Source of the DNA: Stakelama saccharophila
GTDB taxonomy: Bacteria > Pseudomonadota > Alphaproteobacteria > Sphingomonadales > Sphingomonadaceae
DNA length: 64,000 nucleotides
Assembly: GCF_032229225.1 (NCBI RefSeq)
Contig: NZ_CP135076.1
Location: 2,151,001 to 2,215,000 of the forward strand
Reading direction: 5' to 3'
The stretch's first letter is position 1, and every line of letters starts with the position of its first letter. This document shows, in pieces, positions 19,206 to 27,473 of the stretch. Below the pieces are notes generated by a model that worked only from the letters and a program-made list of their open reading frames with translations, was not told where the DNA came from and ran no database searches. The translations under genes were made by a program, and so were the position numbers.

Positions 19206-20372
19206 TCAGTACTTCGGCACGACTGCGGTAAAGGTCGTCCCGCTGTCGGGGCCGGAGTCCACTGAGAGAGTCCCACCGTGCGCGGCCACAATCTTATGCG
19301 CGATGAAGAGACCCAGGCCGAGATTTGTCGAACCGGCTCCCTGAAAACCGCGGTCGACGCCGCGCGCCAGTGACTGGAAGATCGTCTTTTGCTTGTCGGC
19401 GGGGATGGGATCGCCTTCGTTGTGCACCGATACGCAGACCCGATCCTCCTGGTCGGATATCGTCACCGTTATTGAGCCGTCTTCAGGGCTGTACTGGAGG
19501 GCGTTCCCGATCAGGTTCGAAAACACCTGTCCCATTCTGGCCCTATCCCACTCGCCCTGCGTGTCGCCCAGCGTTTCGATTTCAATCTGTCTGCCGTTGG
19601 AAAGCGTACGCATCTCTTCGACGAGCTGAGCGCCAAGCTCATCCATTTTCATGGGAGTCCTGACGAGGGGGATCTCCATGCCGAAAGCTGAGCGCGTAAG
19701 CTCAAGAAGGTCGTCAAGAATGGAGGTTGCCCGTTCCATCGCTTTAGCAATCTGGCCGCCAAGCATGCCCTGCCTGCTGTCCACTGTACCGCGCTCCAAC
19801 ATCGTCCGTGCCGTCATCAAGACTGCTCCGATTGGGTTTCGCAGGTCATGTCCGAGCACGCCGAGGAACATGTCCCGGGACTGATTGATCATCTTCGTAT
19901 ACTCGGCAACCGACTCCGTCAGGGCCTGGTCGATCGCCTCGTTGAAGCGCGTCAGGTCCTCAAGATCAGTTGTAGGGAGCACCAGGTCCGTGGCCGTCCA
20001 CTGCTTCACAACGCTTGCCCGCAAGGCGCGGTACTCCGAGACCATCTGGTCGATGTTGAAGCCATCGGATAGCCGGAGCGTTGCATGGATTTCTGCCGCA
20101 CTCCGGGTAAACTGCCCGTCTGCACTACCGAGACCACGAGACTTTTGGAACTGTTCCTTCTTCGTTTGAGGAGTTTCGAGATCGTCGGCAATGAATGCGA
20201 GAAGCTCGACGATGTGGTCCTTCAGGGCCGGCTCCGTCATGCTTTCGCTGGCCGGTTCGCGCGTTCGTGCGAACCGTACCCACTCTGCGACGATAGGCTC
20301 GATGTTCGCGCGGATGAAATCTGCGAGCCGAAGAGGCCTTGCGGAGGGCTTTGGAATTGCTGGATCAGGCAC
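19206..20372 (-). CDS. Soluble sensor histidine kinase with RsbRD-type N-terminal domain
   Basis: A 388-residue protein with no membrane segment. Residues about 15-170 match the RsbRD_N-type globin-like sensor module (FIRANIEPIVAEWVRFAR, MTEPALKDHIVELLAFIADDL). A HisKA helix follows with the phospho-acceptor His in FLGVLGHDLRNPIGAV, then HATPase motifs N box (NLIGNALQYSPEDG), G1 (VHNEGDPIP) and G2 (LGLGLFIAHKIVAAHGG). No response regulator is adjacent. Codons here end in A or T more often than in neighbouring genes, which may mean separate ancestry. A perfect palindrome lies just upstream. Cytoplasmic redox, light or stress sensing is plausible. Confidence 0.88.
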   Translation of the reverse strand: MPDPAIPKPSARPLRLADFIRANIEPIVAEWVRFARTREPASESMTEPALKDHIVELLAFIADDLETPQTKKEQFQKSRGLGSADGQFTRSAAEIHATLRLSDGFNIDQMVSEYRALRASVVKQWTATDLVLPTTDLEDLTRFNEAIDQALTESVAEYTKMINQSRDMFLGVLGHDLRNPIGAVLMTARTMLERGTVDSRQGMLGGQIAKAMERATSILDDLLELTRSAFGMEIPLVRTPMKMDELGAQLVEEMRTLSNGRQIEIETLGDTQGEWDRARMGQVFSNLIGNALQYSPEDGSITVTISDQEDRVCVSVHNEGDPIPADKQKTIFQSLARGVDRGFQGAGSTNLGLGLFIAHKIVAAHGGTLSVDSGPDSGTTFTAVVPKY

Positions 20373-20828
20373 GATAGCTCGCCTTTTTTAAGCAGAAGCG
20401 CGCTTCTGCTGTCATTCCTACCTGCTCTTGTGAAACCTGGACGCGTTGCTGTGAGGACAGAAGTCTTTCAAATCAATAATCCGCCGATGCCTACCAAAAT
20501 GAGGGGCCCGTCGCCAGTTTCATCACGAGCCTTGAAAGCTGACGCGGCCCTGGCCTCTTCAATGCAGATTCTCCGGCAGGCTTTTGCAGAATTCCGGGGC
20601 GTCGTGCAGTGCTCGCTGCCGATGCGAGCAGGTATGACGCTTGCCGCGTCGGATAAATCAGGCCGATCCGGTTGCTCGTTGTTGTGATGAACGACCGACG
20701 GGTTTCGGAATACGACGAAGACGAAGCACATGACCGATATTGAGGCGTTCGCCGACGAACTGCCTTTTGGTCGAAGGTCACAAAAATCCGTTGCCGGAGC
20801 CGCAATCGAATTTTCCCGCGTCCTGGCC
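20373..20828. other. 456-base non-coding stretch with a 20-base perfect palindrome
   Basis: No reading frame here looks like a protein. The stretch is less GC-rich than its surroundings. It contains the palindrome at 20391-20410 and otherwise nothing I can name. Confidence 0.5.
20391..20410. promoter_or_regulatory. Perfect 20-base palindrome upstream of the histidine kinase
   Basis: Arms AGCAGAAGCG and CGCTTCTGCT meet without a loop, 19 to 38 bases before the kinase start. On the coding strand it is followed by TTAAAAAAGG rather than a T-run, so it is not a terminator for that strand. A dimeric repressor site is the simplest reading. Confidence 0.4.
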
Positions 20829-22097
20829 TTATTTTACCAGCGTCACCTGTGCCACGTCGATTCCGCCGCCGCGGAATCCGCCTTCGCAATACATCAGGTA
20901 ATAGCGCCAGAGATCAATGAAGCCGCGGTCGAAATCCGGCGGCAGGCGACCGGCGTCGACCGCGTCGTCCAGCCGTTCGCGCCAGCGCTTGAGCGTCTCG
21001 GCATAGCTCTGTCCGAAACCGCGCCGGTCCCGCCAGCGAAGGCCGGCGGACTCGGCGATCTTTCGAAAGCGCGATTCGGAGATCAGCATCCCGCCGGGGA
21101 AGACATAGGCCTGGATGAAGTCGACATTGCTGGAATAGGCATCGAAGATGTCGTCGTCGATCGAGATGAACTGGACCGCGGCGTGGCCGCCCGGTTTCAG
21201 CACCCTGGCGATCGTTTGCAGATAGATCGGCCAATATTCCTCGCCCACGGCCTCGACCATCTCGATGCTGGCGACCGCATCATAGGTGCCGTCGATGTCG
21301 CGATAGTCGGTCAGCGACACCGTGACCCCGGCGAGCCCCGCCTCGTCCATGCGCTGATCGACATGGACCTTCTGCTCTCTCGACAGCGTCAGGCCGTGGA
21401 TCTTGCGCCCCGCGCGGGCCGCAACCTCGGCAAAGGAGCCCCAGCCGCATCCGATTTCGAGGATGGTGTCGCCCGGCTTTGTTCCGGTGCGATCCAGCAC
21501 CGCCTGCAGCTTGGCTTCCTGTGCCGCTTCCAGCGTCTGTTCGCCGCCGGCGCCGAACAACGCGCTGGAATAGGTCATGCCGCGATCGAGCCACAGCGAA
21601 TAGAAGTCGTTGCCAAGATCGTAATGATATTCGATGTTGCGCCGCGCGCCCGTCCGATCGTTGCGGTTGAGCGCATGTGCCAGACGGCGGCCCAGGCGCG
21701 TCCAGCGGCTCGCGCGGCCGGCGCCGCCGAGCCCGTGGCGGTTGCGCACGAACAATTCGAACAGCGGCACGGGGTCGGGACTCGTCCATTCGCCCAGCGA
21801 CCATGCTTCATACCAGCCGGCGGAGCCGCCGCTCATCAGCCGCCACAGGGCACGCCACCTAGCGATGGTGACGATCGCCAAAGGTCCGTCGCGCCGACCA
21901 CCCAGGATGCGCCGCTCGCCCCCCGGCAGGGTCGCGTCGATGGCGCCTTCGATCAGCCCGCGATCAATCCGGTCGAGCAACCGCCGCAGCACGGGATGCA
22001 GCGCCGCCGTCCATAGCCGGTCGCCGATACCGACGCTCCGCTCCCCGCCGAACCGCCGTCCCCTGTTCCGCTCGCTCGCCTGCATGCGCGCCTTCAT
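20829..22097 (-). CDS. Cyclopropane-fatty-acyl-phospholipid synthase family methyltransferase
   Basis: A SAM-dependent methyltransferase of about 422 residues. The N-terminal third is the CFA-specific lipid-binding region (GSAGWYEAWSLGEWTSPDPVPLFELFV). Then come RNIEYHYDLGNDFYSLWLDRGMTYSSALF, the SAM motif ILEIGCGWGSFAEVAARAG, GLTLSREQ, SIEMVEAVGEEYWPIY and FIQAYVFPGGML, all hallmark segments. It methylenates or methylates membrane lipid acyl chains at the cytoplasmic face. Starts at 22097, 22085 or 22151 are all possible; none has a clear ribosome site. Confidence 0.88.
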   Translation of the reverse strand: MKARMQASERNRGRRFGGERSVGIGDRLWTAALHPVLRRLLDRIDRGLIEGAIDATLPGGERRILGGRRDGPLAIVTIARWRALWRLMSGGSAGWYEAWSLGEWTSPDPVPLFELFVRNRHGLGGAGRASRWTRLGRRLAHALNRNDRTGARRNIEYHYDLGNDFYSLWLDRGMTYSSALFGAGGEQTLEAAQEAKLQAVLDRTGTKPGDTILEIGCGWGSFAEVAARAGRKIHGLTLSREQKVHVDQRMDEAGLAGVTVSLTDYRDIDGTYDAVASIEMVEAVGEEYWPIYLQTIARVLKPGGHAAVQFISIDDDIFDAYSSNVDFIQAYVFPGGMLISESRFRKIAESAGLRWRDRRGFGQSYAETLKRWRERLDDAVDAGRLPPDFDRGFIDLWRYYLMYCEGGFRGGGIDVAQVTLVK

Positions 22098-22285
22098 GCA
22101 CGCGGACGCGCGAAGGGCAAGAGGCAGATACGCGCCGATCGGTGGCGGCAACCATCCCGAATTCCGTTGACGCCGAACTTGCCGAGGCAGTGCCTTGCCC
22201 GTTCAACGGCAAAAAAGGGCACAAGATCAGGACGAACGGAAAGAAGGGAAACGCGGCTGCGGCGTCCGCTGCCCTGTGACGGGGG

Positions 22286-22375
22286 ACTAGATCGCGCCGC
22301 CGCGCTGCATCACGGCCTTCGCGGCCCGGAACTCGGCTTCCTGCAAATAGGTATCGCCGTCGGTATCGATCAGAT
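22286..22375 (-). pseudogene. EF-hand C-terminal remnant
   Basis: Immediately after the korB stop, in another frame, the minus strand reads LIDTDGDTYLQEAEFRAAK and ends MQRGGAI followed by TAG at 22288-22286. This has the full EF-hand loop spacing: Asp, Asp, Gly, Asp, a hydrophobic residue and Glu at positions 1, 3, 4, 5, 8 and 12, then the exit-helix F. No start or first half of such a gene is visible, since upstream is korB. The likely reading is the tail of a truncated calcium-binding protein gene. A chance match cannot be excluded. Confidence 0.45.
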
Positions 22376-23401
22376 CTCGTGCGGCTGCTTGGTCACCTGC
22401 CAGGTCTGCCCCTTGGCGACCAGCTTTTGCAGGTCCGGGGTCTTGCCCTCGGCAGCCGCGCGGTTCTGTTCGACCACGACGCTTTCGAAGGTCGGGGCGG
22501 GATCGTCATAGAGCACGCCCAGCGCCATCGGGAATTCGCCGAAGGGCATCTCGACCAGCAGATGCGCGATCATGCGATTGGTCTGGTCGTGAACCAGCAC
22601 GCCCGCGCCCTGCCAATCGCCGTCGACGACATCGACCACCTTCAACGCCAGCGTGTCGCGGTCGAGCGCGATGCCCTTCGTGCCCTTGTCGAACAGCATC
22701 GGTTCGCCATGCGCGACCCAGAGCTGGTTCGTCGCCGCGTTGGGTTTCGCCGCGAACGGCGCGAACACATCGTCATTATAGACGATGCAGTTCTGGAAGA
22801 TCTCGACGAAGGCCGCGCCCTGGTGCGCATGCGCGGCCTTCAGCACGGCCGGCAGGTTCTTGTTCACGTCGATGCCGCGCGCCACGAACCGCGCGCCCGA
22901 CCCGAGCGCGAAGGCGCAGGGGCTTGCCGGCCGGTCGACCGACCCGAACGGCGTGGACGGACTCTTCGTGCCCACCCGGCTGGTCGGCGAATATTGCCCC
23001 TTGGTCAGGCCGTATATCTCGTTGTTGAACAACAGGACCTGGGTGTTCAGGTTGCGCCTGAGCAGGTGCATCATGTGGTTGCCGCCGATCGACAGCGCGT
23101 CGCCGTCGCCGGTGATGATCCACACGTCGAGGTTCGGGTTGGCGAGCTTCACCCCCGTCGCCACCGCCGGCGCGCGGCCGTGGATGGTGTGGAAGCCGTA
23201 GGTTTCCATGTAATAGGGAAACCGGCTGGAACAGCCGATGCCGCTGATGAAAACGGTATTTTCGCGCGCGACGCCCAGATCGGGCATGGTCCGCTGCACC
23301 GCCTTCAGCACCGCATAGTCGCCGCAGCCGGGGCACCAGCGGACCTCCTGGTCGCTTTCCCAGTCCTTCAGCGTGGTCTTGACGGGGGTCATCTCGTTCA
23401 T
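22370..23401 (-). CDS. korB: 2-oxoacid:ferredoxin oxidoreductase, beta subunit
   Basis: A 343-residue thiamine diphosphate-binding subunit. WCPGCGDY supplies the cluster-ligating cysteines, then IGCSSRFPYYM, TGVKLANPNLDVWIITGDGDALSIGGNH (the TPP motif GDG...N) and LFNNEIYGLTKGQYSPTS. It works with the alpha subunit encoded 16 bases upstream to oxidise a 2-oxoacid with CoA and reduce ferredoxin. The pair is most like aerobic 2-oxoglutarate:ferredoxin oxidoreductases, though the substrate is not certain from sequence. Start at ATG 23401. Confidence 0.92.
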   Translation of the reverse strand: MNEMTPVKTTLKDWESDQEVRWCPGCGDYAVLKAVQRTMPDLGVARENTVFISGIGCSSRFPYYMETYGFHTIHGRAPAVATGVKLANPNLDVWIITGDGDALSIGGNHMMHLLRRNLNTQVLLFNNEIYGLTKGQYSPTSRVGTKSPSTPFGSVDRPASPCAFALGSGARFVARGIDVNKNLPAVLKAAHAHQGAAFVEIFQNCIVYNDDVFAPFAAKPNAATNQLWVAHGEPMLFDKGTKGIALDRDTLALKVVDVVDGDWQGAGVLVHDQTNRMIAHLLVEMPFGEFPMALGVLYDDPAPTFESVVVEQNRAAAEGKTPDLQKLVAKGQTWQVTKQPHEI

Positions 23402-23417
23402 GGTCGTGTCCTGGCGT

Positions 23418-25400
23418 TCATTCTGACTGCGGCGACGTCACGTCGCGCAGCCGGCCTTCATCATGTCCCGACCGAGGCTCGGGCAATTGCGTCGTATCGG
23501 CGGGCAGCTCGCCGCCCTCATTGCCGGGAATATCGTCGAAAAAGGCCGCGATCGCCTCCTCGATCTCGGCGATGCGAAAGGGTTGGCCAGACACCTTGCC
23601 CAGCGGTTTCGCATCGACCAGAAACTGGTCGCGCAGAAGCGTCTTCAACTGGCCGGTGTTCATTTCGGGCACGAGGATATGCTCATACCCCTTGAGCAAC
23701 TCACCCAAATTCTTCGGCAGCGGCCAGATATGGCGGATATGGATATGCGCCACGTCCATCCCGTTCCTGCGCGCGCGCCGCACCGCCTGCGTGATCGGGC
23801 CATAGGACGATCCCCAGCCGACAACCGCCAGCTTGCCCGATGTCCCGCCCTGCTCGACCGCCTGATCGGGCACCGAAATCCCGGCCACCTTGTCGCGGCG
23901 CAAGTCGGTCATCTCCTGATGGTTTTCAGGGCTGTAGTCGATATTGCCGGTGCCCGTCTTCTTCTCGATACCGCCGATGCGATGCAGAAGCCCCGGCGTC
24001 CCCGGCCTGACCCAGGGTCGCGCCAGCTTCTCATCGCGCGCATAGGGCAGAAATCCGTCCTCGGGCGCCTCTTCGAGGAACTCGACCGGGAACCGGTCAT
24101 AGGCGTCCATGTCGGGCACCCTCCACGGCTCGGCCGCGTTGGCGATATAGCCGTCGGTCAAGAGCATCACCGGCGTCATATATTGCGTGGCGATACGGCA
24201 CGCCTCGATCGCGACATCGAAGCAATCGGCGGCCGAGCGCGCGGCGATCACCGGCATCGGCGCGTCGCCGTTGCGGCCATAGACCGCCTGATAGAGATCC
24301 GACTGCTCGGTCTTGGTCGGCAGGCCGGTCGACGGCCCGCCGCGCTGGCTGTTGACGACCACCAGCGGCAGCTCGGTCATGATCGCCAGTCCGATCGCCT
24401 CGGTCTTGAGCGCGATGCCCGGCCCCGACGAACTCGTCACGCCCAGCGACCCGGCATAGCTCGCGCCGATCGCCGCGGCGACGGCGGCGATCTCGTCCTC
24501 CGCCTGGAAGGTCGTCACGCCGAATTCCTTGAAGCGCGACAGATGATGCAGGATCGCCGATGCCGGCGTGATCGGATAGCCGCCGAAGAACATCGGCAAC
24601 TCGGCCAGCTTCCCGCCGGCAACGAGGCCCAGCGAAATCGATTCCGCGCCGGTGACGGTGCGGTACAGCCCCGGTTCGACCGGCGCCGCCGGCATGTGGA
24701 GCTGGCCCACCTGCCCGCCGATCTCCGCCGTCTCGCCGTAAGCATGGCCGGCGTTGAGTGCGGCGATATTGGCCTCGGCGACGCCCGGCGCCCTGGCGAA
24801 CTTCGCCTTCAGCCAGTCGACAATCGCCGTGCGGTCGCGGTCGAACATCCACAGCGCCAGGCCCAACGTCCACATATTCTTGCAGCGCAGCGCCTCCTTG
24901 TTGCCGAGGCCATAGGGCTTCACGGCATCGAGCGTCAGTTGCGAGATGTTGAGCTTCATCAACTGCCATTTGGCGAGGCTGTCGTCCTCAAGCGGATTGG
25001 CGTCGTACTTCGCTTTGGCGAGGTTGCGCTCGGTAAACTCGCCCTCGTCGGCGATGATCAGGCCGCCGGGCTTGAGCGCATCGACATTCACCGCGAGCGC
25101 GGCCGGGTTCATCGCGATCAGCACGTCGGGCGCGTCGCCCGCCGTTTCGATCGAGGCCGAGCCGAAATTGATCTGAAACGCCGACACGCCGAACAGCGTG
25201 CCCTGCGGCGCGCGGATTTCGGCCGGGAAATCGGGAAAGGTCGCAAGATCGTTGCCGGCCAGCGCGGTCGACAGCGTGAACTGTCCGCCGGTCAACTGCA
25301 TACCGTCGCCCGAGTCGCCGGCGAAGCGCACCACGACCGCCTCGGGCGGCGGATTGGCGCTTGCTTCTTCGGGGGTAACCTTGTGGGCGGCGGTTGCCAT
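23418..25400 (-). CDS. korA: 2-oxoacid:ferredoxin oxidoreductase, fused gamma-alpha subunit
   Basis: A 660-residue subunit. The first about 200 residues are the gamma domain (VVVRFAGDSGDGMQLTGGQFT, FPAEIRAPQGTLFGVSAFQINFGS). The alpha domain follows (FFGGYPITPASAILHHLSRF, FQAEDEIAAVAAAIGASYAG, TSSSGPGIALKTEAIGLA), and the C-terminal domain II has VVGWGSSYGPITQAVRRARRNG and LVPEMNTGQLKTLLRDQF. The ATG at 25400 is favoured because AGGAAG precedes it; ATG 25427 lacks a ribosome site. korB follows after 16 bases. Confidence 0.9.
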   Translation of the reverse strand: MATAAHKVTPEEASANPPPEAVVVRFAGDSGDGMQLTGGQFTLSTALAGNDLATFPDFPAEIRAPQGTLFGVSAFQINFGSASIETAGDAPDVLIAMNPAALAVNVDALKPGGLIIADEGEFTERNLAKAKYDANPLEDDSLAKWQLMKLNISQLTLDAVKPYGLGNKEALRCKNMWTLGLALWMFDRDRTAIVDWLKAKFARAPGVAEANIAALNAGHAYGETAEIGGQVGQLHMPAAPVEPGLYRTVTGAESISLGLVAGGKLAELPMFFGGYPITPASAILHHLSRFKEFGVTTFQAEDEIAAVAAAIGASYAGSLGVTSSSGPGIALKTEAIGLAIMTELPLVVVNSQRGGPSTGLPTKTEQSDLYQAVYGRNGDAPMPVIAARSAADCFDVAIEACRIATQYMTPVMLLTDGYIANAAEPWRVPDMDAYDRFPVEFLEEAPEDGFLPYARDEKLARPWVRPGTPGLLHRIGGIEKKTGTGNIDYSPENHQEMTDLRRDKVAGISVPDQAVEQGGTSGKLAVVGWGSSYGPITQAVRRARRNGMDVAHIHIRHIWPLPKNLGELLKGYEHILVPEMNTGQLKTLLRDQFLVDAKPLGKVSGQPFRIAEIEEAIAAFFDDIPGNEGGELPADTTQLPEPRSGHDEGRLRDVTSPQSE

Positions 25401-25860
25401 ATCGGCGCTTCCTGCTGTCATATTCATGGTATGTCGGGGCGCACCTCTACGCCCGTGACGCATTCATCTAAAGGTAGAAAAGCGCGGGGCCGGTGCAATC
25501 TGTGCTTTGCGAACCCGCCGCCGGGGGCAATGGTCGCATCGACGTGGCGGCGCGCCACTTTTATCGCATCGGTCCCGTATCCGCCGCCTACCGCACTTGC
25601 CGAGGGCATATGGCGATCGACCGCGGCCTGCGCAATGAACCGCCCGCGCCGCGCCGTCGGCAGCGAGCGCGAACCGTGCGGCGCGGGCGCAACGCAACCG
25701 GGATGATGGACGACCGCGACCATGTTTCCTAACTAGGGACCCGTGCGGCGATTTTCCAACTGCGTCGCGGGCGCGCTTTGCGTGCTGCGCGAGATCATTG
25801 CCGGGGCCGAAGGCGACCGCGTGATGGCGCAGGCCGCCGAGTGACCAATCCAACCGGACG
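25401..25860. other. 460-base intergenic stretch between korA and rppH
   Basis: This divergent spacer must hold the promoters of korAB and rppH. I see no protein-like frame beyond a 33-residue GTG-started frame at 25743-25844, and no clear operator or repeat. Confidence 0.4.
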
Positions 25861-26367
25861 ATGCAACCGATGAACGACCATAATGCCCACCTTCCCTACC
25901 GCCCGTGCGCCGGCATCGTGCTCGTCAACCGCGAGGGCAAGGTCTTCGTCGGACAGCGGCTCGATTCCACGCTGGAGGCCTGGCAGATGCCGCAGGGCGG
26001 GATCGACAAGGGGGAAGCGCCGGAAGCGGCGGCGCTGCGCGAGCTGATGGAGGAAACCGGCGTCACGCCCGACAAGGTGGCGTTGGTCGCGACCGCCGAG
26101 GAAGAGCTTTACTACGACCTTCCCGACGACCTGATCGGCAAGATCTGGGGCGGGCGCTATCGCGGACAGCGCCAGCGCTGGTTCCTTTATCGCTTTCTCG
26201 GCGAGGACCACGACATCGACATCCGTACGCCCCATCCCGAATTCCGAGCCTGGCGCTGGGCCGAGCCGCAGGAGGTGCCGCATGCGATCGTCGGCTTCAA
26301 GAAGGCGCTGTACGAGCGCATCTTCGAGATATTCGCGGATCCGCTGTCGCGTCTTCCCACAGGTTAG
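25861..26367 (+). CDS. rppH: RNA pyrophosphohydrolase (Nudix)
   Basis: A 168-residue Nudix hydrolase that removes pyrophosphate from mRNA 5' ends and so triggers RNase E decay. The Nudix box spans about residues 46-68: GGIDKGEAPEAAALREL followed by MEETGV fits GX5EX7REUXEEXGU exactly. Other RppH hallmarks are YRPCAGIVLVN, WQMPQGGID, WGGRYRGQRQRWFLYRFLG and FKKALYERIFEIF. Start is ATG 25861 or ATG 25870. Confidence 0.93.
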   Translation: MQPMNDHNAHLPYRPCAGIVLVNREGKVFVGQRLDSTLEAWQMPQGGIDKGEAPEAAALRELMEETGVTPDKVALVATAEEELYYDLPDDLIGKIWGGRYRGQRQRWFLYRFLGEDHDIDIRTPHPEFRAWRWAEPQEVPHAIVGFKKALYERIFEIFADPLSRLPTG

Positions 26368-26447
26368 GGCATTTCCCGGCACGATGGAGTCGTGTTCCTG
26401 CGAAGGGGCGCGAAAGGGTAATCCAACCTGACCGGGAAATACCCGAG

Positions 26448-27416
26448 ATGACGCGTAGGCGCGGCGAAAAGCCTTGCCCCCGCGCCGCATCGCACCATAA
26501 AAGCGCGGCCGTGCGCAGTCTGCTTCTCCTCCCCGCTTCCCTTCTGCTGATCGGCAATACCGATCCGCAGGAGATACCCGACGACGTTCCGCCGACGATC
26601 GCGGCGATGCTGCGCGAGGCGATGAAGTCGGGCAATGAGGGCGAGGTCGCGACGATCGTCAAATATGCGCGCAAGGCGGCCCCCGACGTTTCAAGGGAAA
26701 TCGCGGAAATCGCTTCGGACTGGACGCGCGCGCGCCGGGAGGCGGCGACACGGCGGCTTCGCGAATCGGACTTTTTCGATCTGGTGAAGGGCCGCGCCGA
26801 GGTCGGTGGCTTCCTGACGACGGGCAATACCAACCAGATCGGCGTGACCGCGACCGTGGACCTGAAGCGCGAGGGGTTCCACTGGCGCCACAAGGTGCAT
26901 TTGCAGGCGGATTACCAGAAGAGTTCGGGCGTGGAGACGCGCGAACATTATCTCGCCGCCTACGAACCGAACTACAAGATCAACGACCGGGCCTATGTGT
27001 ACGGCGCGCTGCAATATGAAAGCGACCGGTTCCTGGGCTATTACGACCGTTATTCGTTCTCGAGCGGCGCGGGCTACAGCGTCATCAAGGATCCGGACAT
27101 GACGCTCGACCTCGAACTCGGGCCGGCCTACCGCTATACCAACTTCACCGACGATACGATCGAATCGAACGTCGCCGGCCGCGGATCGATGGCGTTCAAG
27201 TGGAAACTGTCCTCGTCCGTGACGCTGCGGCAGGACGCGTCGGCCTATATCCAGGCCGCCAACAGCACGGGGACGGCCAAGACATCGCTGAGTGCGAAAC
27301 TGTTCGGGCCGGTTTCGGGCCAGCTTTCCTATCAGGTCCAGTATGAAAGCATGCCGCCGGAGGGGCGGGAGACAACCGACACCACCAGCCGCGCCTCGAT
27401 CGTCTACGACTTCTGA
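26448..27416 (+). CDS. DUF481 outer-membrane beta-barrel protein
   Basis: A 322-residue protein. After an N-terminal export segment (VRSLLLLPASLLLIG) and a helical linker, residues about 125-322 form a DUF481 barrel of alternating strands (VGGFLTTGNTNQIGVTATVDLKREG, YVYGALQYESDRFLGYYDRYSFSSGAGYS), ending in a terminal Phe (SIVYDF) as outer-membrane proteins do. ATG 26448 is the called start, but a GTG at 26511 would begin directly with the signal peptide and may be the true one. Function unknown; some DUF481 proteins respond to alkaline or salt stress. Confidence 0.8.
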   Translation: MTRRRGEKPCPRAASHHKSAAVRSLLLLPASLLLIGNTDPQEIPDDVPPTIAAMLREAMKSGNEGEVATIVKYARKAAPDVSREIAEIASDWTRARREAATRRLRESDFFDLVKGRAEVGGFLTTGNTNQIGVTATVDLKREGFHWRHKVHLQADYQKSSGVETREHYLAAYEPNYKINDRAYVYGALQYESDRFLGYYDRYSFSSGAGYSVIKDPDMTLDLELGPAYRYTNFTDDTIESNVAGRGSMAFKWKLSSSVTLRQDASAYIQAANSTGTAKTSLSAKLFGPVSGQLSYQVQYESMPPEGRETTDTTSRASIVYDF

Positions 27417-27473
27417 AGCGGTCGGGCCGATGGCCCTTCACCCGCCACGCGGTTCGCACTACACCGTGCGTCC

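Noticed and set aside
20468..20731. 87-codon minus-strand frame in the gap after the histidine kinase
   Set aside because: No ribosome site, signal or motif; composition not convincingly coding.
23463..25706. 747-codon plus-strand frame opposite korA
   Set aside because: Antisense of a well-recognised gene; no protein family features.
25743..25844. 33-residue GTG-started frame before rppH
   Set aside because: Too short to judge, no clear ribosome site and no recognisable features.
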